A stretch of 64,000 nucleotides of DNA from G963668605 sp963668605 (GCA_963668605.1 OY764903.1:7254001-7318000); one strand, 5' to 3'; counted from the first letter of the stretch, positions 53,684-62,622 are shown. The notes: generated by a model from the sequence alone, not told the origin. Program-made: numbers and translations.

Positions 53684-55153
53684 CTAAAATGACGCTGGCT
53701 TGTGCCAGGCGGATAGCGCCGCCCGCAGTGTCTCTACCCGCCCGTTCTGGGCTGGGTCGAGTGCCAGATTATTCAATTCTTCCGGATCGCTCCGCAGGTC
53801 GAACAACTCCGGGAGGTCATCCTTATACAGACAGTATTTCCAGTCCCCGCGGCGGATCATGTACTTCGGCTGCTTCGACTTGAGGTCGAACTCGGCGAAG
53901 ACCGGAGCCTCGCTGCCCACGTCGGGATTGCGGAGCGCCGGAACCAGGCTTGGGCCGTCCACCGGCGCCTCGAGCCGCACGCCGCACAAGTCCGCCAGCG
54001 TGGGTGCGAGTTGCACATGGCTGACCGGGGCTTTGCAGACGCCGCCCCCAGCGGCTACGCCCGGCGCGCGCACGATCAGCGGCGTCTTCACCGACGATTC
54101 ATAGAACACGAATTTCTGCCACAGGCTATGTTCGCCTAAGAGCTCGCCGTGGTCCGAGACGTACACGACCACAGTGTCCTTGTCGAGACCCGTTTCCGCC
54201 AGTGCGCGCAACACCGCGCCGGCGCAATCGTCCATCTGCGCTAGTGAGCCGTAATAGGACGCGATCCGCTGCCGCGCCAGGCCTGCGTCCAGCAATTCCG
54301 GAGTGAGCGGATTCTCCTGCTGACGCTTGCGAATGTGCTGCGGCACGCGCGCCGGATCCGTCCGCCCATGCGAGGCCGGCAGTTTCATATCCTCGGCGCG
54401 GTACATCGCAGCGAAACGCTCGGCGGGCATGAACGGCTGGTGTGGCTTCAGGAACGACGTCACCAGAAAGAACGGCTGCTTGCCACCGAAGCGGCGCAGA
54501 AACTCCAGCGACTCGCGGGTGACAAAACTCTCGAAGTGATCCTTCTCGGGCAGTTTCGAGGCTCGCCCGACGTGCGTCATGCCAGCCCGTCCGTCTTTCT
54601 CGTATTTGCCGGCCCACGGGTCCCCGCCCTCGCGCCACAAGGAGCCGATCTGCGGATGTCCGTCGCCTGGGAACGGACGCCCCACCTCGTCGGCGAAGAT
54701 CCTGGTCTTGGGGCCGAGGTACTGATACCAGTCGTTGAAATCCAGCCGGTAATCGAAGCCGTGCGCGCGGGCGTCGGCAAAGTGCATCTTGCCGATCGCG
54801 CCGGTCTGATAACCCGCCCGGGCAAAGGCGTGCGCCATGCTGCGCGCACTCGCCGGCCAAGGTATTTCATTGCCCAGTACGCCGTGGTTATGGGCGTATC
54901 GTCCGGTCCAGAGCGAGGTGCGGGCCGGACCGCAGACGGGATAGGTGCAGTACGCGTTCTGGAATCGCACGCCCGAGCTTGCCAGCCCGTCGAGCGCCGG
55001 TGTCCGCGCCTGCGGGTGGCCGTCGATCGAAAGCGCCCCGGGTTTGTGCTGGTCCGACATCAGGATCAGCACGTTCTTCGGCCTGCCGCTCACGGCGGCG
55101 GCCAGCGGACCGCCCACGGTGGAAAGCGCGAAACTCCTGCGTGTCAGTGGCAT
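53684..55153 (-). CDS. Sulfatase (Cys-type, CGPAR), exported
   Basis: 489 residues. Leader MPLTRRSFALSTVGG with twin arginine, catalytic start NVLILMSDQHKPGALSIDGHP (about 27-47), modification motif C74-G-P-A-R (Gly at the second place still fits C-x-P-x-R), then IGKMHFADARAHGFD and SDHGELLGEHSLWQK. The start SDQH plus IGKMHF is typical of choline-sulfatase/heparan 6-O-like subgroups. The ATG is 1 bp after the stop of the preceding sulfatase. C-terminal KYCLYKDDLPELFDLRSDPE matches the sulfatase remnant found at 58883-59047. Confidence 0.92.
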   Translation of the reverse strand: MPLTRRSFALSTVGGPLAAAVSGRPKNVLILMSDQHKPGALSIDGHPQARTPALDGLASSGVRFQNAYCTYPVCGPARTSLWTGRYAHNHGVLGNEIPWPASARSMAHAFARAGYQTGAIGKMHFADARAHGFDYRLDFNDWYQYLGPKTRIFADEVGRPFPGDGHPQIGSLWREGGDPWAGKYEKDGRAGMTHVGRASKLPEKDHFESFVTRESLEFLRRFGGKQPFFLVTSFLKPHQPFMPAERFAAMYRAEDMKLPASHGRTDPARVPQHIRKRQQENPLTPELLDAGLARQRIASYYGSLAQMDDCAGAVLRALAETGLDKDTVVVYVSDHGELLGEHSLWQKFVFYESSVKTPLIVRAPGVAAGGGVCKAPVSHVQLAPTLADLCGVRLEAPVDGPSLVPALRNPDVGSEAPVFAEFDLKSKQPKYMIRRGDWKYCLYKDDLPELFDLRSDPEELNNLALDPAQNGRVETLRAALSAWHKPASF

Positions 55154-55154
55154 T

Positions 55155-56543
55155 TTAGAACTCGTAATCCGCAGACACCTGGGCGAAGTCTTTCGGCGCG
55201 CGCCAGCCCGGATGCGGCGTCATCGAGCTTTGAATTTCGCACTTGGGGTGCAGCGCCCGCCACTCGTCGATTTTCGCGCCGAGGCGCCGGGCAAGATCCG
55301 GCTCTTGCGCTGCGCGGTCGGTCTTCTCGTTGGGATCCGTCTCCACGTTGAACAGCATGTCCGGCGCGGAGACGGCCTCGCCGCGAATCTGGCGTATCAG
55401 TTTCCAGGGGCCGTCGCGCAGCGCGTACTGGTAGTCCGGGGTTTCGTTGCGTTTCACGGCGAAGAATAGATTGCTTCGCGGCTCCGTCCCCCCGCCCGTG
55501 ATGCGGGGCCACAGATTAATGCCGTCCAGTGGTTTGCTGGAGGAGGGTTGCGCACCAACTGCGGCGGTCAGCGTCGGCAGCAGGTCGAGCACGGTCGCCA
55601 CTTGGGGGAACTCTCCTCCTGCGGGAAGTTTTCCCGGCCAGCGCATTGCAGCCGGAACCCGGATGCCACCTTCGAAAACCGTTCCCTTACCCGCGCGAAG
55701 CGGTTGGTTGTTTCCGCCCGCGCCGGGCGCTCCACCGTTGTCGCTGAGGAACATCACCAGCGTGTCCTTTTCCATGCCCGCCGCAGCCAGAGTTTTCAGG
55801 ATTCTCCCTATGGCCGTGTCCATCGACTCCGTCATCGCGGCGTACGTACGGCGGTTCTTATTTGCGATATGCGCGTACTTTTCGAACAATTCCGGCGGCG
55901 CCTTCAGCGGCGTATGCACGGATCCAAAAGCGACATAGAGGAACAGGGGCTTCGATTTGTCGCGCCCTTTGATCACCCGCTCGGCCTCGCGGCCAAGCAG
56001 GTCGGTCGAGTAACCCTCTTCGCGGATGCTCTTCCCATTCCGCTGCCAGTCCAGCCCGCCGGCATGAGTGTGCTCGTAATAGTCGGTATCGGCGTTGACG
56101 AAGCCATAGAACTCGTCGAAGCCCCTGCGATGCGGCAGCATCGTCCGATGCGCGTGGCCCAGATGCCACTTGCCCGCCATAGCGGTCTGATAGCCGAGCG
56201 AATGAAACGTCTCCGCCATGGTGCGTTCGTCCTGCGGCAAGCCGTAGTGCGACCACGGACGAATCACCGAATAGATCAACCCGAAGCGCGCCGGCGAGCG
56301 GCCGGTCATGATGCCGGCCCGTGTCGGACTGCAAAACGGGTAGGAGTACATATGCGTGAACTGGACTCCCTGGCGGGCGATGCTGTCGATGTTCGGTGTA
56401 GGTATTTCGCTGCCGTGATACCCGACGTCATTCCAACCGAGGTCGTCGGCCAGTATCAGAACTACATTCGGTCGCGAGTCCGCAGGCAAGGCTGTAGCAA
56501 GCGGCGCCCCTATGGCTCCGCCTATAAGACTCCGTCTCGTCAT
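55155..56543 (-). CDS. Sulfatase, arylsulfatase B-like (CSPTR), exported
   Basis: 462 residues. Leader MTRRSLIGGAIGAPLA, catalytic start NVVLILADDLGWNDVGYHGS (about 26-45), motif C71-S-P-T-R, AGKWHLGHAHRTMLPHRRGF and SDNGGAPGAGGNNQPLRAGK. These blocks are those of arylsulfatase B/GalNAc-4-sulfatase-like enzymes. It is 12 bp after GRE2 and 1 bp before the next sulfatase, so it is part of the long operon. The precise sulfated sugar is open; 4-sulfated hexosamine is one option known for the family. Confidence 0.92.
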   Translation of the reverse strand: MTRRSLIGGAIGAPLATALPADSRPNVVLILADDLGWNDVGYHGSEIPTPNIDSIARQGVQFTHMYSYPFCSPTRAGIMTGRSPARFGLIYSVIRPWSHYGLPQDERTMAETFHSLGYQTAMAGKWHLGHAHRTMLPHRRGFDEFYGFVNADTDYYEHTHAGGLDWQRNGKSIREEGYSTDLLGREAERVIKGRDKSKPLFLYVAFGSVHTPLKAPPELFEKYAHIANKNRRTYAAMTESMDTAIGRILKTLAAAGMEKDTLVMFLSDNGGAPGAGGNNQPLRAGKGTVFEGGIRVPAAMRWPGKLPAGGEFPQVATVLDLLPTLTAAVGAQPSSSKPLDGINLWPRITGGGTEPRSNLFFAVKRNETPDYQYALRDGPWKLIRQIRGEAVSAPDMLFNVETDPNEKTDRAAQEPDLARRLGAKIDEWRALHPKCEIQSSMTPHPGWRAPKDFAQVSADYEF

Positions 56544-56555
56544 CCAAATCCCTTC

Positions 56556-58886
56556 TTAAATGTGCGCCGCGCGAGAGATGATTTCTTCCTGCATGTCTGG
56601 AGTAAGGTTCACGAAGAACTCGCTGAAGCCCGCCACGCGCACTACCAGATCGCGATACTGGCCGGGATTCTTCTGCGCTGCGCGCAGCATCTCCGTGTCG
56701 ATGGAGTTGATTTGCAGCTCCTGTCCGCCCTTATTGAAATAGACATTCAGCATCGCGCGGACCTTATCGCGATTCACCTTCTCGGCGAGCATGGTGTGCT
56801 GAAAACGCAAATTCACCTGGTAGCCGCTCTGCCAGCTTTTCGCCGCGTTGAGTTTGGCGACGGAATTTAGCACCGCCGTGGGGCCGCTACGCTCTGCTCC
56901 TGACGATGCCGCTACGGAGCTGGCCAGCGGCGTGCCCGCCAGTCGCCCGTCCGGAGTCGCCGGCGTCACTTTGCCCGAGAGCACCGCGCCAGCCTTGGTG
57001 ATGTGTGTGTTGCCGAACTTCGTTCCGTCGCGCGGATCGTGGCAGATCTCCTTCATCGGCACATCTCGCAGCCGCTCCACTAAGCTGACGATGTCATCCA
57101 CGCGCGGGTCGTCATTGCCGTGCTTGGGCGCGGCGAGCAGCTTGGCGCGCAGCCGCTCGTGGCCCTGGAAGTTCGCCTTACAAGCCGCTGCCACTTCTTC
57201 GAGCGTCGCTTCGTGGCGCTGGTACACCACTTCTCGGATGGCGGCCAGACAATCTACCGCATTGGCGAAAAACACGCCGCCACAAGACAGGATGTTGTAC
57301 TTGGTCCCAAGCGCCATGTCGCGCCCTCGTTCGATGCAGCCGTCGAAGAAGCAAGACGTGAACGGTGTGCGCCCCCACTCCATCGTTGCCTTCAACACCA
57401 ACATGTCGTCTTTGTAGCTCCGCGCAATGCCGTCGCGCATGTAAGCTCCGACTGCGGAGGCGAAGCTGTCAAACGTCGTGAGTTGGGAAACAGGCGGCGC
57501 CAGCGGCTTGTCGCCTTGCTCGCGATACCCCTTGCCCGACGTCAGCGCGAGTTCGATGGGTCGTAAGTAGTTCGCGCTCGCGCCGGGGTTGAAGTAGCAC
57601 TGCCCCGGGACCGCGAGTTCGTTGCAGCCCACCGCGATGTAGTTGTAGGCGTCCTCGCGGGACACGCCCAGCTCCATCAGGCCCGCGGGCACCACCTTGT
57701 CGTTCCACATCAGCGGGAAACAGGTGTGTTGCGCCAGCCGGGACAGGCAGAAATCGAAGAACTTCTGATCGATATGCGGATGCCAGCGGATCCACAGCAA
57801 AGGTTCCGGCAACGACAGATTCGTACCGCCCTCGATGAAGAGCCAGGACAGACGGTTGGTCAAATCCTGCCCGTCCGCAGTGGAGCCGCCGACGCACAGC
57901 GATTGGGTCAGTTCCAGCGGCCCCCAGTACGTGTTGTCGAGCATCTTCAGAACAAAGTTCTCGCACAGCGCGAGAGCCTCTGCGTCGTTCAGCCTGCCCG
58001 CTTTCTTGTCGGCTTCATAGAAGGGCAGCAGTAGCCGGTCGATGTGGTCCGGCGAGCAGGACCAGCCGTGCCCTTCGATGTGAACCGTCTGGTGAACGAA
58101 CCAGATCAACTGCATCGCTTCGTGGAATGTGGACGGTGGTTCGGTGGCGACTTTTGCGGCGATGCGGGCCATGTCGCCTTTCAAGTATTCCGAGTACCGC
58201 CGCACCCATTCGGAGACGCCCAACAGCGATTCTTCGGCTGCCGTGAGGAACGCGACCTTCGCGGGGTCCTTTTCGCCGGCCTTGCGCTCCCGCACTCGCT
58301 TCAACACGCCGCCCAGACCAACTTTCAACACCTCGCTGTAACTGGGGCTCAGGTGCCCCTGATTGGAGATGAGCTTGTAAGGGGCCATCCGGCCGGAATC
58401 GGGCGAGATGGGCTCTCTCTGTTCGGGGTTGGCCGCTGCAAACTTCCCCCATAGGTTACGCGTCTTCCAGTATTGAAAGATCTCGGGCGGCACCTTTCCT
58501 TTCAGATACCCGCGCCACTTGGGGTTCATCTCCGTGCCGATTTCGCCGAAGCCCAGTTCCGCCATCAGCGGCATCGCGCCAGGCGTCTCACTGATCGAAC
58601 CGGCGATGCGGTCGCCAGGCCGCAGATACAGCGGTACGGTGCGGAAGTACTCACGCAGCGCCATTGCCTTGCGGACTTCCCATGGCTTATCCTCGGTCGC
58701 CTGGAAGACCCTCGTGAACACTTTCGCGCGATGCAATGCTACGCGCGGATAATCCATCGTGCCAAGAATGTCGGTGCGCAGTTCTCCCACAGCCGGATTC
58801 GACGGCCGCGCCGCCCCGGCGAGCGCCGCCGCTGACGCCGCCGAAAGAAGCAGTTCACGCCGTGATAAGTTTCCTACCCGCATCAT
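56556..58886 (-). CDS. Glycyl radical enzyme 2, dehydratase/lyase type, with twin-arginine leader
   Basis: 776 residues. Thiyl C421 in AVGCNEL with E423 (GCxE), radical site G753 in RVAGFSEFFVNL; the blocks HQTVHIEGHGWSC and NDKVVPAGLMELGVS are intact. The N-terminus reads LSRRELLLSAASAAALAGAA, again a Tat-like leader, so the leader is conserved between both paralogs and not an accident of one start call. The start ATG overlaps the stop of the upstream sulfatase remnant (TGA inside ATGATG), pointing to translational coupling. Much of the sequence is the same as GRE1, so they probably act on similar substrates. No own activase is adjacent; the one at 46764 probably serves it. Confidence 0.92.
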   Translation of the reverse strand: MMRVGNLSRRELLLSAASAAALAGAARPSNPAVGELRTDILGTMDYPRVALHRAKVFTRVFQATEDKPWEVRKAMALREYFRTVPLYLRPGDRIAGSISETPGAMPLMAELGFGEIGTEMNPKWRGYLKGKVPPEIFQYWKTRNLWGKFAAANPEQREPISPDSGRMAPYKLISNQGHLSPSYSEVLKVGLGGVLKRVRERKAGEKDPAKVAFLTAAEESLLGVSEWVRRYSEYLKGDMARIAAKVATEPPSTFHEAMQLIWFVHQTVHIEGHGWSCSPDHIDRLLLPFYEADKKAGRLNDAEALALCENFVLKMLDNTYWGPLELTQSLCVGGSTADGQDLTNRLSWLFIEGGTNLSLPEPLLWIRWHPHIDQKFFDFCLSRLAQHTCFPLMWNDKVVPAGLMELGVSREDAYNYIAVGCNELAVPGQCYFNPGASANYLRPIELALTSGKGYREQGDKPLAPPVSQLTTFDSFASAVGAYMRDGIARSYKDDMLVLKATMEWGRTPFTSCFFDGCIERGRDMALGTKYNILSCGGVFFANAVDCLAAIREVVYQRHEATLEEVAAACKANFQGHERLRAKLLAAPKHGNDDPRVDDIVSLVERLRDVPMKEICHDPRDGTKFGNTHITKAGAVLSGKVTPATPDGRLAGTPLASSVAASSGAERSGPTAVLNSVAKLNAAKSWQSGYQVNLRFQHTMLAEKVNRDKVRAMLNVYFNKGGQELQINSIDTEMLRAAQKNPGQYRDLVVRVAGFSEFFVNLTPDMQEEIISRAAHI

Positions 58887-59047
58887 ATTTTCGTCTCCAG
58901 TTCGATTATCCTACGCCGCATCTGTTCTAGCTTTCCTTGGGTCGAGGGCACAGCCGGCGGATGACGCATTTCTTGCGAATCGTCCTGCAGGTTGAACAAC
59001 TCGGAAATATCGTTCATGTACTGGCAGCACTTCCAATCAAGTCCCCT
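58883..59047 (-). pseudogene. C-terminal remnant of a sulfatase
   Basis: About 54 codons directly after the TonB receptor stop and in the same frame. The translation reads DWKCCQYMNDISELFNLQDD followed by SQEMRHPP, which matches the last strand and tail of sulfatases (compare WKYCLYKDDLPELFDLRSDP in the gene at 53684). The catalytic part is gone. The stop codon overlaps the GRE2 start. The most likely story is deletion of a sulfatase gene that stood between receptor and GRE2, leaving its end in place. Whether it is still translated by readthrough or from an internal ATG is unknown. Confidence 0.75.
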
Positions 59048-62000
59048 TTACCACAGCAACTTCAGTCCAAACTGGATCTCGCGCGGAGAGTTCGCCTGGC
59101 TGTTGATGGTCCCGAACAGAACGTTCCCAAAGCCCCCGTTGGGCCGGCCGAACTGGGGCGTGTTGAACATGTTGAACAGCTCCGTCCGGAACTGAAGGCT
59201 GGCCGTCTCACGGATGCGGAAGCTCCTGTGCACGGAGAAGTCGAAGTTGGTGATGCCGGGTTCGCGCACGTCAGGCAGCAGGCGGCCCGTTGTCCCGAAC
59301 GTGAACGGCTCCGGTTGCGAGAAGACCGACGTATTAAACCAGTGGTCCAGGGAGCGTTCACTGGAAGGAAGAGAAGCGCTTTGTCCATTGTTGTTCGGGC
59401 GCGATCCGCCGCCGTAGGAATTCGTGTTGTTGGGCGCGTTCAGGTCGATGGGACGGCCTTTTTGCAGAGTGGTGATGCCAGTGATGGTCCATCCTCCCAC
59501 TAGCCCGGACACCAGCCTGCCGCTTCCACCCAAGAGCGGTTTACCCTTGCCGAAGGGGAGGTCATAGATGTAGTTGATCACGAAGCGTTGCGAGACGTCC
59601 TGCGGCGCCACGGACCGTTCCAGGCGGCGGTTATTCGGATCCTGTGCCCCCACAGTGACTTCGCCTGGGATCCACGATCCGGACTTCAGCCCATCGGTAT
59701 CCGAAATCAGCTTGGCGTTGGTGTAAGCGGCCAGTATGCTCAGCCCTTGCGAGAAGCGCCTCTCGATGCGCATCTGGAAGGAGTGATAGGTGGACGAACC
59801 GGCGGAGTTCTGCGGGAAATTCACGCCCGTGAACTGAGGATAGGGGCGCAGCAGTTGTCCTCGAGTCACGGTCGGTCGGCTCATCGTACCGGTGGAAACC
59901 ACAGAAGCGAAAGGATTCGGCACCATGTCCAGCAGGCGCTGCTGGAGCGAAAGATATTGATTCGGAAGCGAGTTCAATTGGAATGTGGCCGGGATTTTGA
60001 CGCCCCTGCTGCCCACATAACCGGCTTCGACCTGTACCTTGCCCGGCAGTTCCCGCTGGATATTGAAGCTCCATTGCTGCATGTAGCCGGTCCGCACCCA
60101 CCGCGGGTCTCCACTGACTCCCTGGCCCAATTGCGTTCTCATGCCGAGTGAATTGCCGGTGGGTTTTTGCAGTCCGTCGCCAAATGCGTTTGACAGTAGT
60201 GTGAACGGCGTCAGGCCGCCGTCCGCGGAACTGATCAGCGGTGTGGTGACCGAGAACCCTTCCTGGCCGCCGCCTTGGTTGTTCGATGTCCCTCCGTTAA
60301 GATACATAATCCCGTAGCCGCCGCGGATCGCCGTCTTGCTGAAGGGTTGATAGGCAAAGCCGAAGCGCGGACCGAAGTTGTTCCGGTCCGGATCGTTCCA
60401 GCCGCGCGGATTCCCGTCCACGCCGACAAACTTTAGACCGCCGCGCAGGTCTGGCAGACCGACCTCACGGCCGACCGGGTTGACGGCGTTGTAGTCGAAG
60501 AAGCTGAGCCGGTCGAAGCGCTCCACCATGGGAGTTTGGTAATCGTAGCGGAGGCCCAGGTTCAAGGTCAGGCGCGAACTGAGCTTGATGTCGTCTTGGA
60601 AGTAGACGGCCGAATAGATTGTCTGCTTGCTCCACGCGGCTTTGATCGTCGCATTGGCTGACGCGCTGGCGCCGAGCAGCATGGACGCGTATGAGTCGCC
60701 GGCCGTGGCGGAACTGCGCAACGCACCCGGTCCCTGGGTGAAAGGCTTCGAGAACGTGTAGTTACCCACGGGTCCGGCCGCGGTCAACACGTTGTGGCGA
60801 AGTATACGGAAGTCGCCGCCGATCTTCATGTTGTGCCTCCCACGGATCAGCGTCAGTTGCGGCACAAGGGAGTAAGTATCCGCTCCAAGACGGTACTTGT
60901 CGTTCTGCACCGCACCCACTCCGGAATAACCGCCGATGTTGAATGTCGGAAAGTACAGATCTTGAGCCTGCTGGGCCAGAGCCTTTGGAAAACCAAGCTG
61001 CGTTGGATCAAAACCCGCCGATCGCGGCCGACGGTCGAAAGCGTTCCGGGCAAAGCCGGCGCGCACGTCCAACAGTGTCGCCGGGCCGAGATTTTGCGTA
61101 TCGCTGACGGTTGCGTGCCAGTCCGGTTGCATCGAATAGCTGTAGGTGCCTGGCTCTCCGGCGATGTTGCCGTAGAAGTTCGGCGTGTTATCCTCCTGCT
61201 TGTCATGGCTGAGGCGCACAAACAGCCGGTTGTTGATCGTGATGTTGTGGTCGCCACGCACCTGCCACATGTTGAGGTTGTTGGCCTGGCTGGCGTTGGC
61301 GATGAAGTTCGACGCTACCATCGGCGTCTGCTGGTTCGGCAGCGGGATGTACTTGGAGGTGTTCACCGCGACCTTGTCGTGCATGGAAGCCGGGATGATG
61401 TTGTTCGGGAAGAGATCCCGGATGTAGTCGGCGCCCTGCTGGCGCGTGCTGAACGGATTGTAGATCAGGATCGGCTGCCCGGTGGCGGTCCGTAGTTCCT
61501 TGAAATCCCCACGCCGCATGGCCTCCGTCGGAACTGTTCCATTGAAGAAGCGCGCGCGCCGGACTTTCACGTCTTCGTAAGCGACGAAGAAAAACGTGCG
61601 ATTCCGTCCGTCGTAGACCTTCGGTAGGTAGACTGGGCCTCCCGCCGTGACGCCGTATTGGTTATAAACGAAAGGCTGGCGTGGGATGCCGGCGCGGTTG
61701 TTGAAAAAGCTGCCGGCATCTAGCACCTTGTTTCGCAGGAACTCATACGCGGTGCCTCGAAACTGGTTCGTGCCGGACTTGGTGATGATGTTAATGATGC
61801 CGCCGCCGCTCCGGCCGTACTCGGCCGAGTAGTTGCTCGTCTGCACCTTGAACTCTTCGACGGCGTCCACCGAGGGCGTCAACGCAAGCTGGCCATGGCC
61901 TGCGACGGTGTTGGACGTCCCATCCAGGAGGATGTCGTTCTGGAAGCTGGCGCCGCCATTCGCGACGAAATTCGACTGGTCGGTCGGTTCCTGAAACACG

Positions 62001-62515
62001 CGCGACGTGAAGAAGCCACCGCCTGGCTGCACGCCCGGAGCCAACGCCGCCAGCGAGAATGGATTCCTGCCGTTCAAAGGAAGGTTCACGATCTTGGTAT
62101 TGTCGATCACCGCTCCCTGCGAGGCCTGCTCGGTTTGAAGCATGGGCGTTTCCGCGGAAACCTTCACCGTCTCGGCCAGGGCGCCCAGCTCGAGCGCATA
62201 ATCCAACGTCACCTTGTCGCTGACGTGCAACCGCAGTCCCTTCCGCTCTACTGCGCGGAAGCCCTCCTTCTCCACCGTCATCCGATACATCCCTGGCGGC
62301 AGCAGCGGCACGGTGTAGAAACCGAGTTCGCTCGATCGCGCTTTGCGCGTGAGCCCGGTTTCCTCATTCGTGGCGGCGACTTGGGCATCAGGCACCACCG
62401 CCCCGGAAGAGTCGCGGATGGTTCCGGTTAATTCGGCGGTGGGTGCCTGAGCCAGACCGATGGCAACGGTCGCCAAAAGCAGGGCAGGGAGTGCAGAAAG
62501 TGCGATGCGGCGCAT
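59048..62515 (-). CDS. TonB-dependent receptor, Oar-like, first gene of GRE operon
   Basis: 1155 residues; GGAGG precedes the ATG. Signal peptide (1-23, ending GLAQA), carboxypeptidase-regulatory domain (about 28-110, LTGTIRDSSGAVVPDAQVAA), plug (about 115-235, KIVNLPLNGRNPFSLAALAP, ILLDGTSNTVAGHG) and barrel ending IQFGLKLLW. It is the first gene after a TTGACA-17-TAAAAA promoter with an operator-like palindrome at the start point, so it marks the 5' end of the operon. It likely brings the inducing glycan fragment into the periplasm. Confidence 0.92.
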   Translation of the reverse strand: MRRIALSALPALLLATVAIGLAQAPTAELTGTIRDSSGAVVPDAQVAATNEETGLTRKARSSELGFYTVPLLPPGMYRMTVEKEGFRAVERKGLRLHVSDKVTLDYALELGALAETVKVSAETPMLQTEQASQGAVIDNTKIVNLPLNGRNPFSLAALAPGVQPGGGFFTSRVFQEPTDQSNFVANGGASFQNDILLDGTSNTVAGHGQLALTPSVDAVEEFKVQTSNYSAEYGRSGGGIINIITKSGTNQFRGTAYEFLRNKVLDAGSFFNNRAGIPRQPFVYNQYGVTAGGPVYLPKVYDGRNRTFFFVAYEDVKVRRARFFNGTVPTEAMRRGDFKELRTATGQPILIYNPFSTRQQGADYIRDLFPNNIIPASMHDKVAVNTSKYIPLPNQQTPMVASNFIANASQANNLNMWQVRGDHNITINNRLFVRLSHDKQEDNTPNFYGNIAGEPGTYSYSMQPDWHATVSDTQNLGPATLLDVRAGFARNAFDRRPRSAGFDPTQLGFPKALAQQAQDLYFPTFNIGGYSGVGAVQNDKYRLGADTYSLVPQLTLIRGRHNMKIGGDFRILRHNVLTAAGPVGNYTFSKPFTQGPGALRSSATAGDSYASMLLGASASANATIKAAWSKQTIYSAVYFQDDIKLSSRLTLNLGLRYDYQTPMVERFDRLSFFDYNAVNPVGREVGLPDLRGGLKFVGVDGNPRGWNDPDRNNFGPRFGFAYQPFSKTAIRGGYGIMYLNGGTSNNQGGGQEGFSVTTPLISSADGGLTPFTLLSNAFGDGLQKPTGNSLGMRTQLGQGVSGDPRWVRTGYMQQWSFNIQRELPGKVQVEAGYVGSRGVKIPATFQLNSLPNQYLSLQQRLLDMVPNPFASVVSTGTMSRPTVTRGQLLRPYPQFTGVNFPQNSAGSSTYHSFQMRIERRFSQGLSILAAYTNAKLISDTDGLKSGSWIPGEVTVGAQDPNNRRLERSVAPQDVSQRFVINYIYDLPFGKGKPLLGGSGRLVSGLVGGWTITGITTLQKGRPIDLNAPNNTNSYGGGSRPNNNGQSASLPSSERSLDHWFNTSVFSQPEPFTFGTTGRLLPDVREPGITNFDFSVHRSFRIRETASLQFRTELFNMFNTPQFGRPNGGFGNVLFGTINSQANSPREIQFGLKLLW

Positions 62516-62535
62516 ACTACCTCCAGAATTGATTG

Positions 62536-62550
62536 CGTGGCTAATCCACG
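62536..62550. promoter_or_regulatory. Candidate GntR operator O1
   Basis: CGTGG-CTAAT-CCACG is a perfect 5-5-5 palindrome. It contains TGGCTAATCCAC, which recurs as TGGCTAGGCCAC at 62654-62665. It covers roughly +3 to +17 relative to the predicted start of the receptor/GRE operon, a position where a bound repressor would block transcription. Confidence 0.6.
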
Positions 62551-62559
62551 TTCATGTCC

Positions 62560-62588
62560 TTTTTAGCATGGACTGAAAACTGTGTCAA
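62560..62588 (-). promoter_or_regulatory. Predicted sigma-70 promoter of the GRE operon
   Basis: On the minus strand TTGACA (62588-62583), 17-bp spacer, TAAAAA (62565-62560). The -35 is perfect and the -10 matches TATAAT at 4 of 6 positions. The predicted start point is near 62553, about 38 bp before the receptor ATG. Confidence 0.65.
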
Positions 62589-62622
62589 TAGCGATTTTCA
62601 TGAAATTTTTTCGAAATTTAGT

